DNA of 19,272 nucleotides from the NCBI GenBank assembly GCA_002049985.1, contig MVCY01000057.1, positions 1-19,272 on the forward strand, given 5' to 3'. Of the stretch, positions 9,248 through 16,023 are shown one piece after another. Made by a program: the position numbers and the translations under genes. Source of the stretch: Candidatus Latescibacteria bacterium 4484_181. Its GTDB lineage: Bacteria > Latescibacterota > MVCY01. The notes under the pieces are model-generated. The model worked only from the letters and a program-made list of their open reading frames with translations, was not told the origin of the DNA and did no database searches. How positions within the stretch are numbered: the stretch's first letter is position 1; each line of letters starts with the position of its first letter.

Positions 9248-9529
9248 TTATTCTCTTAGTTCCACAAGAAGTTCCTCTGGTGGAGCGTCAGGGGGAAACA
9301 TTCCCAGTTTTTCTGAGGCTATTTTTTTGACCCTCGAGGCACCGGACAAACGAGCTATCTGGGTCTGTAGATGTCTTTTCTCCTCAATCAGTTTTTGCTT
9401 CTGAAGATATAGGGCATCGATCTCCTTTTTCAGGCTGGTCACTGTCACCTGTTCCCAGACATACGCTAACATACCCGCTACTAAAATAATGAACAGCAAA
9501 ACAAACCTCACAAATGTTTGCCGTTTCAT
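9248..9529 (-). CDS. ftsL: Cell division protein FtsL/DivIC-like
   Basis: This is a 93-residue bitopic protein with a short cytoplasmic N-terminus, one membrane segment (about 8-26, FVRFVLLFIILVAGMLAYV), then a coiled coil rich in K, E and Q (about 33-64) and a short distal part with KIASEKLGMFPPD. That layout and the place between rsmH and ftsI identify FtsL, which joins FtsB/DivIC and FtsQ to activate the FtsW-FtsI synthase. The ATG overlaps the rsmH stop (ATGA), implying translational coupling. Sequence conservation is low in this family, so the call leans on topology and gene order. Confidence 0.85.
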   Translation of the reverse strand: MKRQTFVRFVLLFIILVAGMLAYVWEQVTVTSLKKEIDALYLQKQKLIEEKRHLQTQIARLSGASRVKKIASEKLGMFPPDAPPEELLVELRE

Positions 9530-10278
9530 TTCGAATCCGCTGTCTTCTCTGCTACTCTCAGTTTAGCACTTCTTGCCCGCCGGTTGGCCTTTTTCTCCTC
9601 TTCACTGGGTAAGATTGGCCTTTTGGCAATCAACTTCAGTATCTTTTTCCCCCCGCATACACAAGTCGGAAGTCGAGGAGGACAGATACAGCCTTTAGAG
9701 TACTGAATGAATAACGATTTAATTGTGCGATCCTCCAAGGAGTGATAAGAAATAATACAAAGCCTTCCTCCGGCCTTCAGAAGGTTGATGCACTGTTCAA
9801 CAGAAGGCCTCAGGATTTCGAGTTCCAGCTCCTCTTCCGGATAGGTATTAACCACCTGCCAGGCCGTCTTTTGGGCCTGGGGATTCATCCTCATATCCAG
9901 CGGACCGCGGAACCTGTAGCTGAAACCACGCCTGGGAGAGTCAAGCTGATGGGAAGAGACTCCCAAATCGAGTAGTATCCCGTCTACAGCTTCAATGCCT
10001 TGCTGTTGCAAGATTGCCGGTAAGTTTTGGAATCCCGACAGATGAAAGCTGACTTTTTCGCCGAAGAGAGAGAGTCTCCTCTTGGCTGCCTGGATTGCCT
10101 CCGGGTCCTGGTCTATGGCGATCAGCCTTCCCCTCTCGCCTAAGCCGGAGAGAACCTGGTAAGCGTGCCCGCCCCCTCCCACCGTGCCATCGACATATAT
10201 CCCGTCCGGATTGGTGAGAAGATATTCCACCGTCTGCCTCAGAAGCACCGGAAAGTGAAAATCCTGTTGGGCAGTCAT
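9526..10278 (-). CDS. rsmH: 16S rRNA m4C1402 methyltransferase RsmH, lacking part of its inserted helical domain
   Basis: RsmH (MraW) methylates N4 of C1402 in the 16S rRNA P site using SAM. The methyltransferase motifs are present: FHFPVLLRQTVEYL, YVDGTVGGGGHAYQVL, IAIDQDPEAIQAA, DGILLDLGVSSHQLD, GFSYRFRGPLDMRMN, then CIISYHSLEDRTIKSLF and KANRRARSAKLRVAE. The product is 250 residues against the usual 300-315. NTYPEEEL is followed at once by EILRPSVEQCINLLKAGG. The intervening 50-55 residues of the family's inserted all-helical domain are missing, in frame, with the join near 9820-9830. ATG 10278 is preferred because it does not overlap mraZ; GTG 10302 is the alternative, and neither has a well-placed ribosome site. 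Identity is certain, activity doubtful. Confidence 0.92.
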   Translation of the reverse strand: MTAQQDFHFPVLLRQTVEYLLTNPDGIYVDGTVGGGGHAYQVLSGLGERGRLIAIDQDPEAIQAAKRRLSLFGEKVSFHLSGFQNLPAILQQQGIEAVDGILLDLGVSSHQLDSPRRGFSYRFRGPLDMRMNPQAQKTAWQVVNTYPEEELELEILRPSVEQCINLLKAGGRLCIISYHSLEDRTIKSLFIQYSKGCICPPRLPTCVCGGKKILKLIAKRPILPSEEEKKANRRARSAKLRVAEKTADSK

Positions 10279-10282
10279 AGTT

Positions 10283-10714
10283 TCACACTTGGAACTCCTC
10301 ACTAATCTTCTCTAAAGCACCCTGGTTCTGCTGTTTATATTGCTCAAACCGCTCTGGATTCCAGAGTTCTATTCGGTCCAGAGCACCGGCTACGGTAACT
10401 TTACTGTCGATCTCCGCCCATTGCAATAGGTTCCTGGGTATAAGTATCCGCCCCTGCTCGTCCATCTTTGTTTCCCAGGCCTGGGAGGCCACTATCCTCA
10501 CATAGTGCCGCGCCCGAGTGGGAAGTTGGCGCAGTTTCTCTTCAAATTTTGTCCAGATATCTAATGTGTAAATTGCTAAGCACCTATCTAGACCACGGGT
10601 TACCACGAACGTCTTCTTAGCCTCAGGCGGAAGAATATCCCTGAAACTGGCTGGGATGTTCATCCTGCCCTTGGTGTCTATAGTGTACTCATACTCTCCT
10701 TTGAAGCTGGGCAT
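10283..10714 (-). CDS. mraZ: Transcriptional regulator MraZ
   Basis: MraZ is the AbrB-fold DNA-binding protein that forms ring oligomers and represses the dcw operon it heads. From ATG 10714 (MPSFKGEYEYTIDTKGRMN) the product is 143 residues, normal length, with the two repeated DxxGRxxxP motifs DTKGRMNIP and DEQGRILIP. A longer frame opens at 10822, but its extra 36 codons run through the operator repeats, and the 10714 start has a GGGGAAAG ribosome site about six bases upstream, so 10714 is chosen. First gene of the minus-strand operon. Its stop lies four bases before the rsmH ATG. Confidence 0.96.
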   Translation of the reverse strand: MPSFKGEYEYTIDTKGRMNIPASFRDILPPEAKKTFVVTRGLDRCLAIYTLDIWTKFEEKLRQLPTRARHYVRIVASQAWETKMDEQGRILIPRNLLQWAEIDSKVTVAGALDRIELWNPERFEQYKQQNQGALEKISEEFQV

Positions 10715-10771
10715 AAATCTTTCCCCGTTAATGAATAGATAATAGATGCTTACCATGGGGCTCCATTTGAG

Positions 10772-10796
10772 CCCACATTCACCCACATTTACCCAC
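10772..10796 (-). promoter_or_regulatory. MraZ operator: three GTGGG boxes with 10-bp period
   Basis: On the minus strand GTGGG occurs at 10796-10792, 10786-10782 and 10776-10772, each separated by five bases. A degenerate ATGGA continues the same 10-bp phase at 10766-10762. MraZ is known to bind direct TGGG-type repeats with 5-base spacers near the dcw promoter. Here the boxes start just below the -10 element, so bound MraZ would block initiation of its own operon. Confidence 0.85.
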
Positions 10797-10801
10797 TTAC
10801 C

Positions 10802-10830
10802 ATAATAACTACCTCTTGACAAAAAGTCAA
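10802..10830 (-). promoter_or_regulatory. Promoter of the dcw operon
   Basis: On the minus strand a -35 TTGACT (10830-10825) and a -10 TATTAT (10807-10802) are separated by exactly 17 bases, with the MraZ boxes directly downstream. Transcription would begin near 10795. The -35 lies inside a 7-bp inverted repeat TCTTGAC/GTCAAGA (10814-10820 and 10826-10832, loop of five A). Confidence 0.8.
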
Positions 10831-10849
10831 GAAAAAAATCGATATTTTT

Positions 10850-10880
10850 CGCCCGTTCGCAATTTTGTTAACAACGGGCG
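10850..10880. repeat. 8-bp inverted repeat upstream of the dcw promoter
   Basis: CGCCCGTT (10850-10857) and AACGGGCG (10873-10880) are perfect inverted copies 15 bases apart, just upstream of the dcw -35 element in the divergent region between mraZ and the slipin gene. It could be a protein-binding site. There is no T-run to make it a terminator. The rest of the divergent region up to 11073 shows no gene. Confidence 0.6.
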
Positions 10881-11073
10881 GATTTCCTTCTCGGAGTGCC
10901 TTCAGTTTTGCCAAAAAGTGCTGAGATGCATTCTCTGAAGACTCTGGAGATTAAACATCCGTCTCCCGAGCTAAGCCTCGAGGACCTCTCCTATTAGAGG
11001 GTAATGGGGAGAACAACCCGAAGAACAAGTATCCAGAGAAAGCTGTTTTGGACAGAATGGGAAATATTTTTGC

Positions 11074-11102
11074 TTGACATTTCAAGAGAAGGATGTTATA
11101 CT
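11074..11102 (+). promoter_or_regulatory. Sigma-70-type promoter of the slipin gene
   Basis: TTGACA (11074-11079) and TATACT (11097-11102) with a 17-base spacer form a near-consensus vegetative promoter. Transcription would start near 11109, leaving a leader of about 137 bases before the slipin ATG at 11247. I see no known riboswitch in that leader. Confidence 0.8.
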
Positions 11103-11246
11103 ATTTGTCAACAATCACTGAACTTCAGCTTATTTTCTGGCGAACTGACAGTAGCAGGGCAGAGAAGGCGAAACGACATAGATCAACACGGGGATCCAAA
11201 AGAAAATCCCTGGGCATCGAAGTGCATCAAAAGGGAGGTAATTGAG

Positions 11247-12020
11247 ATGGCAATTATGTGGATGTTTCTTCTATTTATCGGTATTATGCTCCTGAGCAGT
11301 GCCATCAGGGTCTTACGGGAATACGAGCGTGGGGTGGTCTTCAGACTGGGCCGATTGGTGGGGGCCAAAGGGCCGGGTTTGATTCTTCTTATTCCCATGA
11401 TCGACCGCATGACGAAAGTGAGCCTGAGGACAGTCACTATGGATATTCCCCCTCAGGATGTGATCACCAAGGACAATGTCTCCATTAAGGTTAATGCCGT
11501 GCTGTATTTCCGAGTAATAGAGGCAGAGAAAGCCGTGGTTGAGGTGGAAGATTATCTCTATGCCACCTCCCAGCTAGCACAGACAACCCTGCGCAGCGTG
11601 TTAGGAGAGGTAGAGCTGGACGAGTTACTCTCTGAAAGAGAGAAAATCAATGTGCGTCTGCAGGGTATCATAGACCAGCAGACAGACCCCTGGGGAATTA
11701 AAGTTTCCATCGTAGAGGTGAAACATGTGGATTTGCCTCAGGATATGCAGCGGGCAATAGCCAGACAGGCCGAGGCAGAACGGGAGCGCAGAGCGAAGAT
11801 CATCCACGCCGAGGGGGAACTGCAGGCGGCCTCAAAGCTCCTTGAAGCCTCTCAGTGTATGGCTAGGGAGCCCATAAGCTTGCAATTGAGATTTTTGCAA
11901 ACCCTAACCGAGGTGGCCTCAGAGAACAATTCCACCACCATCTTCCCTGTCCCCATAGACCTACTCACTCCCTTTATGAAACAAGGGGAAGGGAGGAGAA
12001 GACCTTCAGAGGAGAAATAA
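11247..12020 (+). CDS. SPFH/stomatin-like protein (slipin)
   Basis: This is a 257-residue SPFH (band 7) membrane protein of the prokaryotic stomatin group. It has one N-terminal hydrophobic segment (about 1-19), then REYERGVVFRLGRL, GPGLILLIPMIDRM, TVTMDIPPQDVITKDNV and AVLYFRV of the SPFH domain. A charged helical stretch follows (RQAEAERERRAKIIHAEGE), then the stomatin-type tail with TIFPVPIDLL. Such proteins scaffold membrane microdomains and regulate proteases or channels. The usual NfeD partner gene is not next to it. ATG 11247 is chosen over an upstream in-frame start at 11004 because it has GGGAGG at eight-base spacing, starts the conserved domain, and lies downstream of a clear promoter. 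Confidence 0.92.
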   Translation: MAIMWMFLLFIGIMLLSSAIRVLREYERGVVFRLGRLVGAKGPGLILLIPMIDRMTKVSLRTVTMDIPPQDVITKDNVSIKVNAVLYFRVIEAEKAVVEVEDYLYATSQLAQTTLRSVLGEVELDELLSEREKINVRLQGIIDQQTDPWGIKVSIVEVKHVDLPQDMQRAIARQAEAERERRAKIIHAEGELQAASKLLEASQCMAREPISLQLRFLQTLTEVASENNSTTIFPVPIDLLTPFMKQGEGRRRPSEEK

Positions 12021-12046
12021 CGAAATCCTAGGCAATAGGACAAAAA

Positions 12047-12077
12047 GCACCTCGTTGAAGAGGTGCCTTTTTGTTTT
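12047..12077 (+). terminator. Rho-independent terminator after the slipin gene
   Basis: GCACCTC (12047-12053) pairs perfectly with GAGGTGC (12060-12066) across a six-base loop, followed by CTTTTTGTTTT. A run of five A precedes the stem, so it could also work on the other strand. It ends only 26 bases before the symporter ATG, so it lies between the two genes with little room for a second promoter. Confidence 0.85.
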
Positions 12078-12103
12078 CGGTACCCTCTTGAAAGGGATTA
12101 AGA

Positions 12104-13306
12104 ATGCGCAGACCCTCGGTATTAGAATGGATTCTCATCGGTTTTCTTCTCGGAATTGTGGCTGGGGCTACAGTGGGGCCTTCCATTGCTATAATTAAGC
12201 CCTTGGGCACAGTCTTCATAAGACTATTGAAGATGCTGGTGGTGCCTTTGATATTCAGCACCCTAACCGTTGGGGTCTCTACCTCCAGCGGCGGCAAGCT
12301 GGGCAGAATGATAGGAAAGACCTTTCTCTTCTATTATGTCACTGGCATCTGTGCCCTCTTAATCGGATTGATCATAGCAGGGGTAAGCCGTGTGGGCACC
12401 GGGATGCAGTTGGGAGGAGTAAGAGAGGTGGCCCTCCAGAAGGCTCCGCCTTTGAGCCAGGTACTTCTGAATATCATCCCCACCAATCCAATAAAAGCCC
12501 TGGCTGAGGGGAATATCCTGCAGATAATCTTCTTCGCCATTCTGTTCGGGATAGCTATAAGCAAAGCAGGGAAAGCGGCCGAACCGGTTAAGGACTTTTT
12601 GCAGGCAGTGGCCCAGACTATGTACAGGTTAGTGAATCTTGTGCTTTACTACGCCCCCATCGGGGTGTTTTCTTTAATAGCCTGGACAGTGGGGACCCAC
12701 GGTCTGGGCGTTCTGAAACCTTTTGCCTACTTGATATTTCTGTTCTACTTGGGCTGCGCTATTCAACTTTTCTTGGTCTACGGAGGTTTACTCAGACTCT
12801 TGAAGATAAGACCCTTCAGGTTCTTTGGCCGAATCAAGGAGGCTCCCTTTTTCGCCTTTAGCACCTGCAGCAGTTCAGCCACCCTTCCGGTCACCATGCG
12901 GGTAGTACAGGGCACCGGGGTTTCGGCCACTACTGCCAGTTTTGTCCTGCCTATGGGGGCTTCCATTAATATGGACGGCACCGCCATCTATCAGGCTATG
13001 TGTGTGGTCTTTCTGGCCAACGCCTTTGGAATGCACCTAACGGTTGCACAGATGGCCATAGTCGGGGTTACTGCCCTGTTGGCCTCTATAGGAACCGCCG
13101 GCGTGCCGGGCTCAGGACTGATAATGCTTACGATGGTACTGGGCTCAGTGGGTGTGCCTGTGGAGGGTATAGCCTTCGTTGCCGGCATTGACCGGATAAT
13201 GGATATGGCCCGAACTGCAGTGAATGTGGTGGACGATAGCGTCGCCGCTGCCATGGTAGCAGTTACCGAGGGAGAAACTTTGTCAGAAGATATGATGATC
13301 AGCTAG
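12104..13306 (+). CDS. Dicarboxylate/amino acid:cation symporter (DAACS family, GltP/DctA-like)
   Basis: This 400-residue polytopic membrane protein imports acidic amino acids or C4-dicarboxylates with Na+ or H+. It shows the elevator-transporter signatures: the N-terminal scaffold helices, KMLVVPLIFSTLTVGV, the serine-rich hairpin FSTCSSSATLPVTM, NMDGTAIYQAM (the ion-binding NMDGT motif), the second hairpin AGVPGSGLIML, and DRIMDMARTAVNVVDDSVAA near the C-terminus. AAAGGG lies eight to ten bases before the ATG. Length is normal and all motifs are intact. Substrate cannot be fixed from sequence reading; glutamate, aspartate or succinate/fumarate are all possible. It stands alone, behind the slipin terminator and before a long spacer. 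Confidence 0.94.
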   Translation: MRRPSVLEWILIGFLLGIVAGATVGPSIAIIKPLGTVFIRLLKMLVVPLIFSTLTVGVSTSSGGKLGRMIGKTFLFYYVTGICALLIGLIIAGVSRVGTGMQLGGVREVALQKAPPLSQVLLNIIPTNPIKALAEGNILQIIFFAILFGIAISKAGKAAEPVKDFLQAVAQTMYRLVNLVLYYAPIGVFSLIAWTVGTHGLGVLKPFAYLIFLFYLGCAIQLFLVYGGLLRLLKIRPFRFFGRIKEAPFFAFSTCSSSATLPVTMRVVQGTGVSATTASFVLPMGASINMDGTAIYQAMCVVFLANAFGMHLTVAQMAIVGVTALLASIGTAGVPGSGLIMLTMVLGSVGVPVEGIAFVAGIDRIMDMARTAVNVVDDSVAAAMVAVTEGETLSEDMMIS

Positions 13307-14176
13307 GGATTGAATGCCAAGAAAAGAGAAAGCAGTTAATCCTCAAGCAATTTGTCTATCTTGCTCTTTATTCACGGATCCACTTTGAAAGTAGTCTTTT
13401 GATTGTCTGAGACCACTGTTCTTTTCAAAAATAGGTATAGAAAACTCCTTCTTTAAGGTCTCACTCAGCCGAGAGAATAGCTGATGTAAGGTTTTGGAAT
13501 GAATAGCCCTCCTACTGAGCCGGTTGTAGAAGATCTAGATTCTCTCCAGAAGACGAGAAGAATACGCAGATGGCGCAGGCTATTCTCAAAACGACCAGAG
13601 AGCTGTATATCTTGTTTCGTTCGCCTTTTTATCGCCACTTGCGGTCAGATCAAATTTTCGCGAGAGCGTGATCTTCGGTTTTCGTTGCTGAGCTACGGCT
13701 GGCTTTATCCTCGGAATCGGCCGCACTGCCCACTTGCCACGGCGGGGTTTAATCGCTTGAAATCAACGCTAAGGAAACTGAATGTTTGCTCCTATGTGAG
13801 TCTTAGCATGTGGTCTTTTCCCGGTTCAGCCTAATATCAACCTCATTCAACTCACCAAGAGTGTCTGTCTGCCGTTTTTGCCGGCCAAGCAATTTTCGAA
13901 AATCCCTACACGGATTGCCAGTCAGGCAGCCCGGGAGAACCTCACTCTCAGGCGATCACACATTGGGACATAAACCTCGCGGCTCATGCCACCTATCGCC
14001 CGACCGCTGGTAGTATTCCCACCGCGAATGGAGAATAGTTCCAGCTGGCACACCAGAAATGAAAAGGGAAATATACTAACTTGCTGACTATTCGAGAAAC
14101 ACATTCTGTTGTGGTCTCAGTATCTTTGCAGCAAGAAGCGGCTTTGTGTCCTTCTGGGGGCGGATTAAAGTTTCCC
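13307..14176. other. Long spacer with no recognisable gene
   Basis: About 870 bases between the symporter stop and the map promoter. Frames in both directions are short and match no family I know. The longest (13499-13834, plus strand, 111 codons) has an arginine- and serine-rich composition unlike neighbouring proteins and no good ribosome site. I looked for tRNA, tmRNA, RNase P RNA and transposase signatures and saw none. It holds a perfect 12-bp palindrome around TTTTCGAAAA (13892-13903). It may be remnant coding DNA or simply spacer. Confidence 0.5.
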
Positions 14177-14205
14177 TTGACAAAACTTGATGTTTGTTGT
14201 ATAAT
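14177..14205 (+). promoter_or_regulatory. Consensus sigma-70 promoter for map
   Basis: TTGACA (14177-14182), a 17-base spacer and TATAAT (14200-14205) match the vegetative consensus at every position. The start site would be near 14212, about 29 bases before the map start codon. This is the strongest promoter in the window by sequence. Confidence 0.88.
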
Positions 14206-14240
14206 GACTTTTCCTAGCTTTACCGCGGAGCCCAATCAAT

Positions 14241-14999
14241 GTGTTTATTTTGAAGTTCTTAGGTGTGACACCGCAATATGATTTCCTTGCAACCTTGAGA
14301 AATCTGATACAGCCGGGGATAACTACCAAAGAGCTGGACCAAATAGCAGAGGACCTGATATTGAAGAAAGGCGCTGTCCCTGCCTTTAAGGGATACATGG
14401 GTTATCCGGCAGCTCTTTGCACCTCGGTCAACGAAGAGGTGATTCACGGAGTCCCAGGGCCTCGCCAGCTCAAACCGGGGGACATAGTGAGCTTGGACTT
14501 AGGGGTGAAGCTTGGTGGTTACTATGGTGATGCCACCATCACAGTGCCGGTGGGAGAGGTGAGCAAAGAGGCCGAAAGGCTGCTTCGGGTAACAGAAATG
14601 GCCCTGTATGAAGGGATAAAAATGGCCCGGGTCGGCAATCGACTTTACGACATATCCTATGCCATTCAATCCCTCGTAGAGTCCAATGGCTTCTCTGTAG
14701 TGAGAGATTTTGTGGGACACGGAATCGGTAAGAATTTGCACGAAGAACCCCAGATACCTAATTTCGGACGTCCAGGTCACGGCCCGCGACTCAAAGAGGG
14801 AATGGTGCTGGCGTTGGAACCTATGGTCAATGAGGGGGGATGGCAAGTGAGAATTCTGCCAGATGGATGGACAGTCGTTACTGCTGACGGTAAGCTGTCT
14901 GCACATTTTGAACATACCATAGCTGTCACTGACACTGACCCAGAGATATTGAGTCTCCCATCCTCATCAGGGGAAGGCCAGAAAATTCTGAGGAGCTGA
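14241..14999 (+). CDS. map: Type I methionine aminopeptidase
   Basis: MetAP removes the initiator methionine from nascent proteins in the cytoplasm using a two-metal centre. All metal ligands and catalytic histidines are present: H69 (EEVIHGVPG), D86 (SLDLGV), D97 (GDATITV), H160 (GHGIGKNLHEEP), E193 (ALEPM) and E224 (HFEHTIAVT). The start is GTG 14241, with GGAG about 11 bases upstream; the nearby ATG at 14239 is out of frame and stops at once. The first 15 or so residues (FLGVTPQYDF) do not resemble the usual N-terminal helix, and the protein is about nine residues short before PGITTKEL, so this end may also be damaged. A short tail (DPEILSLPSSSGEG) extends past the domain. The M20 gene follows by two bases. 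Confidence 0.93.
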   Translation: MFILKFLGVTPQYDFLATLRNLIQPGITTKELDQIAEDLILKKGAVPAFKGYMGYPAALCTSVNEEVIHGVPGPRQLKPGDIVSLDLGVKLGGYYGDATITVPVGEVSKEAERLLRVTEMALYEGIKMARVGNRLYDISYAIQSLVESNGFSVVRDFVGHGIGKNLHEEPQIPNFGRPGHGPRLKEGMVLALEPMVNEGGWQVRILPDGWTVVTADGKLSAHFEHTIAVTDTDPEILSLPSSSGEGQKILRS

Positions 15000-15001
15000 A
15001 A

Positions 15002-15932
15002 GTGGAAAAAGACAGACTTAAGCAGCAGGTAGCAACATAACATAATAGCCACTGCCTCGGTAGGGGCAGCAATCGGTTTGACCGAGGTGATAAGTCACCT
15101 TAAGGGCACTATTCAGGTTATAGGCACCCCCGCTGAAGAGAGCGGTTGCGGGAAGAAGATCCTGGTAGAGAAAGGGATATTCAGCGGGGTGGACGCTGCA
15201 ATGATGGTTCACCCTTCCAATCGCACCTTGGTGGCACGGGGTTCCCTGGCTTCCCAACTGGTGGAGGTGAAATTTTACGGCAAGGCTGCTCACGCTGCTG
15301 CTTATCCAGAGAATGGCATCAATGCCTTAGACGGAGTCATCGAGACCTTTAATAACATCAACGCCCTTCGACAGCACCTGCCGAGTGATGTCCGCATCCA
15401 CGGTATTATCACGCACGGGGGAACAAGAACCAATATTGTGCCCGACTTCGCTGCCGCCCGCTTCCAGGTGAGGACCGCTGACGACGAATACCTTGATCAA
15501 TTGTTACAGAAAGTGGAAAACTGTGCTCGAGCGGCAGCTCTGGCCACAGGAGCCACCGTAGAATTCGTACTGAGTAACAGTCTTTACCAGGCTATGAGAC
15601 CCAACCGTGCCCTGGCCGAACTATTCGCCGCCAATCTTCGCCACCTTGGTGAGAAATTAGACGAACCACCACAGACCGGAACGATGGGGTCCACCGATAT
15701 GGGGAATGTGAGCCAGGCAGTACCAGCTATTCACCCATATATTGCTATCTGTCCCAAAGAGGTAGTGGCACATTCACCACAATTCGCTGAGGCTGCCATT
15801 TCTGACAGGGCGGATAGAGCGTTGATAACCGCTGCTAAGGCTTTGGCGATGACTGCTGTAGACCTGTTGAGCAATGCCGCTGTGATGAGTAGAGTGCAGC
15901 AGGAATTCAAATCGCACCATCAGAAATATTGA
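15002..15932 (+). pseudogene. M20 family amidohydrolase/peptidase, N-terminal catalytic block deleted
   Basis: M20 amidohydrolases are cytoplasmic two-metal enzymes that hydrolyse N-acyl or peptide bonds; this one resembles the M20D/PM20D2-like group. A GTG at 15002, behind AGGAG at the end of map, opens VEKDRLKQQVA, a typical M20 N-terminus. It stops at a TAA within 17 codons. The family sequence resumes in another frame near 15040: NIIATASVGAAIGLTEV, then GTPAEESGCGKK (with the catalytic glutamate), MMVHPSN, the dimerisation domain from about ARGSLASQLVEVKF, and the C-terminal GSTDMGNVSQ. Roughly 100 residues are missing, including the conserved metal-binding aspartate and the CGH just before NIIATAS. 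An intact in-frame start at 15078 would give a 284-residue product without those ligands, so it should be inactive as written. Confidence 0.85.
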
Positions 15933-16023
15933 CGAGATATTAGTGGGCTCAACTCCCCATTTGCCAGTCACAAGTCAACAAGAGTCAAAACTAGTCGGCT
16001 TAGCGCCGGAGACTCGGTCAGCA

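Noticed and set aside
10715..10822. N-terminal extension of mraZ to 10822
   Set aside because: The extra codons overlap the MraZ boxes and run up to near the -10 element; the family N-terminus and ribosome site fit 10714.
10816..10848. Divergent plus-strand promoter from TTGACA at 10816
   Set aside because: No acceptable -10 hexamer at 16-18 bases; the only TATTTT is 21 bases away, and a much better promoter exists at 11074.
11004..11246. N-terminal extension of the slipin gene to 11004
   Set aside because: It would start upstream of the promoter at 11074-11102 and adds residues foreign to the family; ATG 11247 has a good ribosome site.
13499..13834. 111-codon plus-strand frame in the long spacer
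   Set aside because: No ribosome site, unusual R/S-rich composition and no family match; kept only as part of the spacer description.
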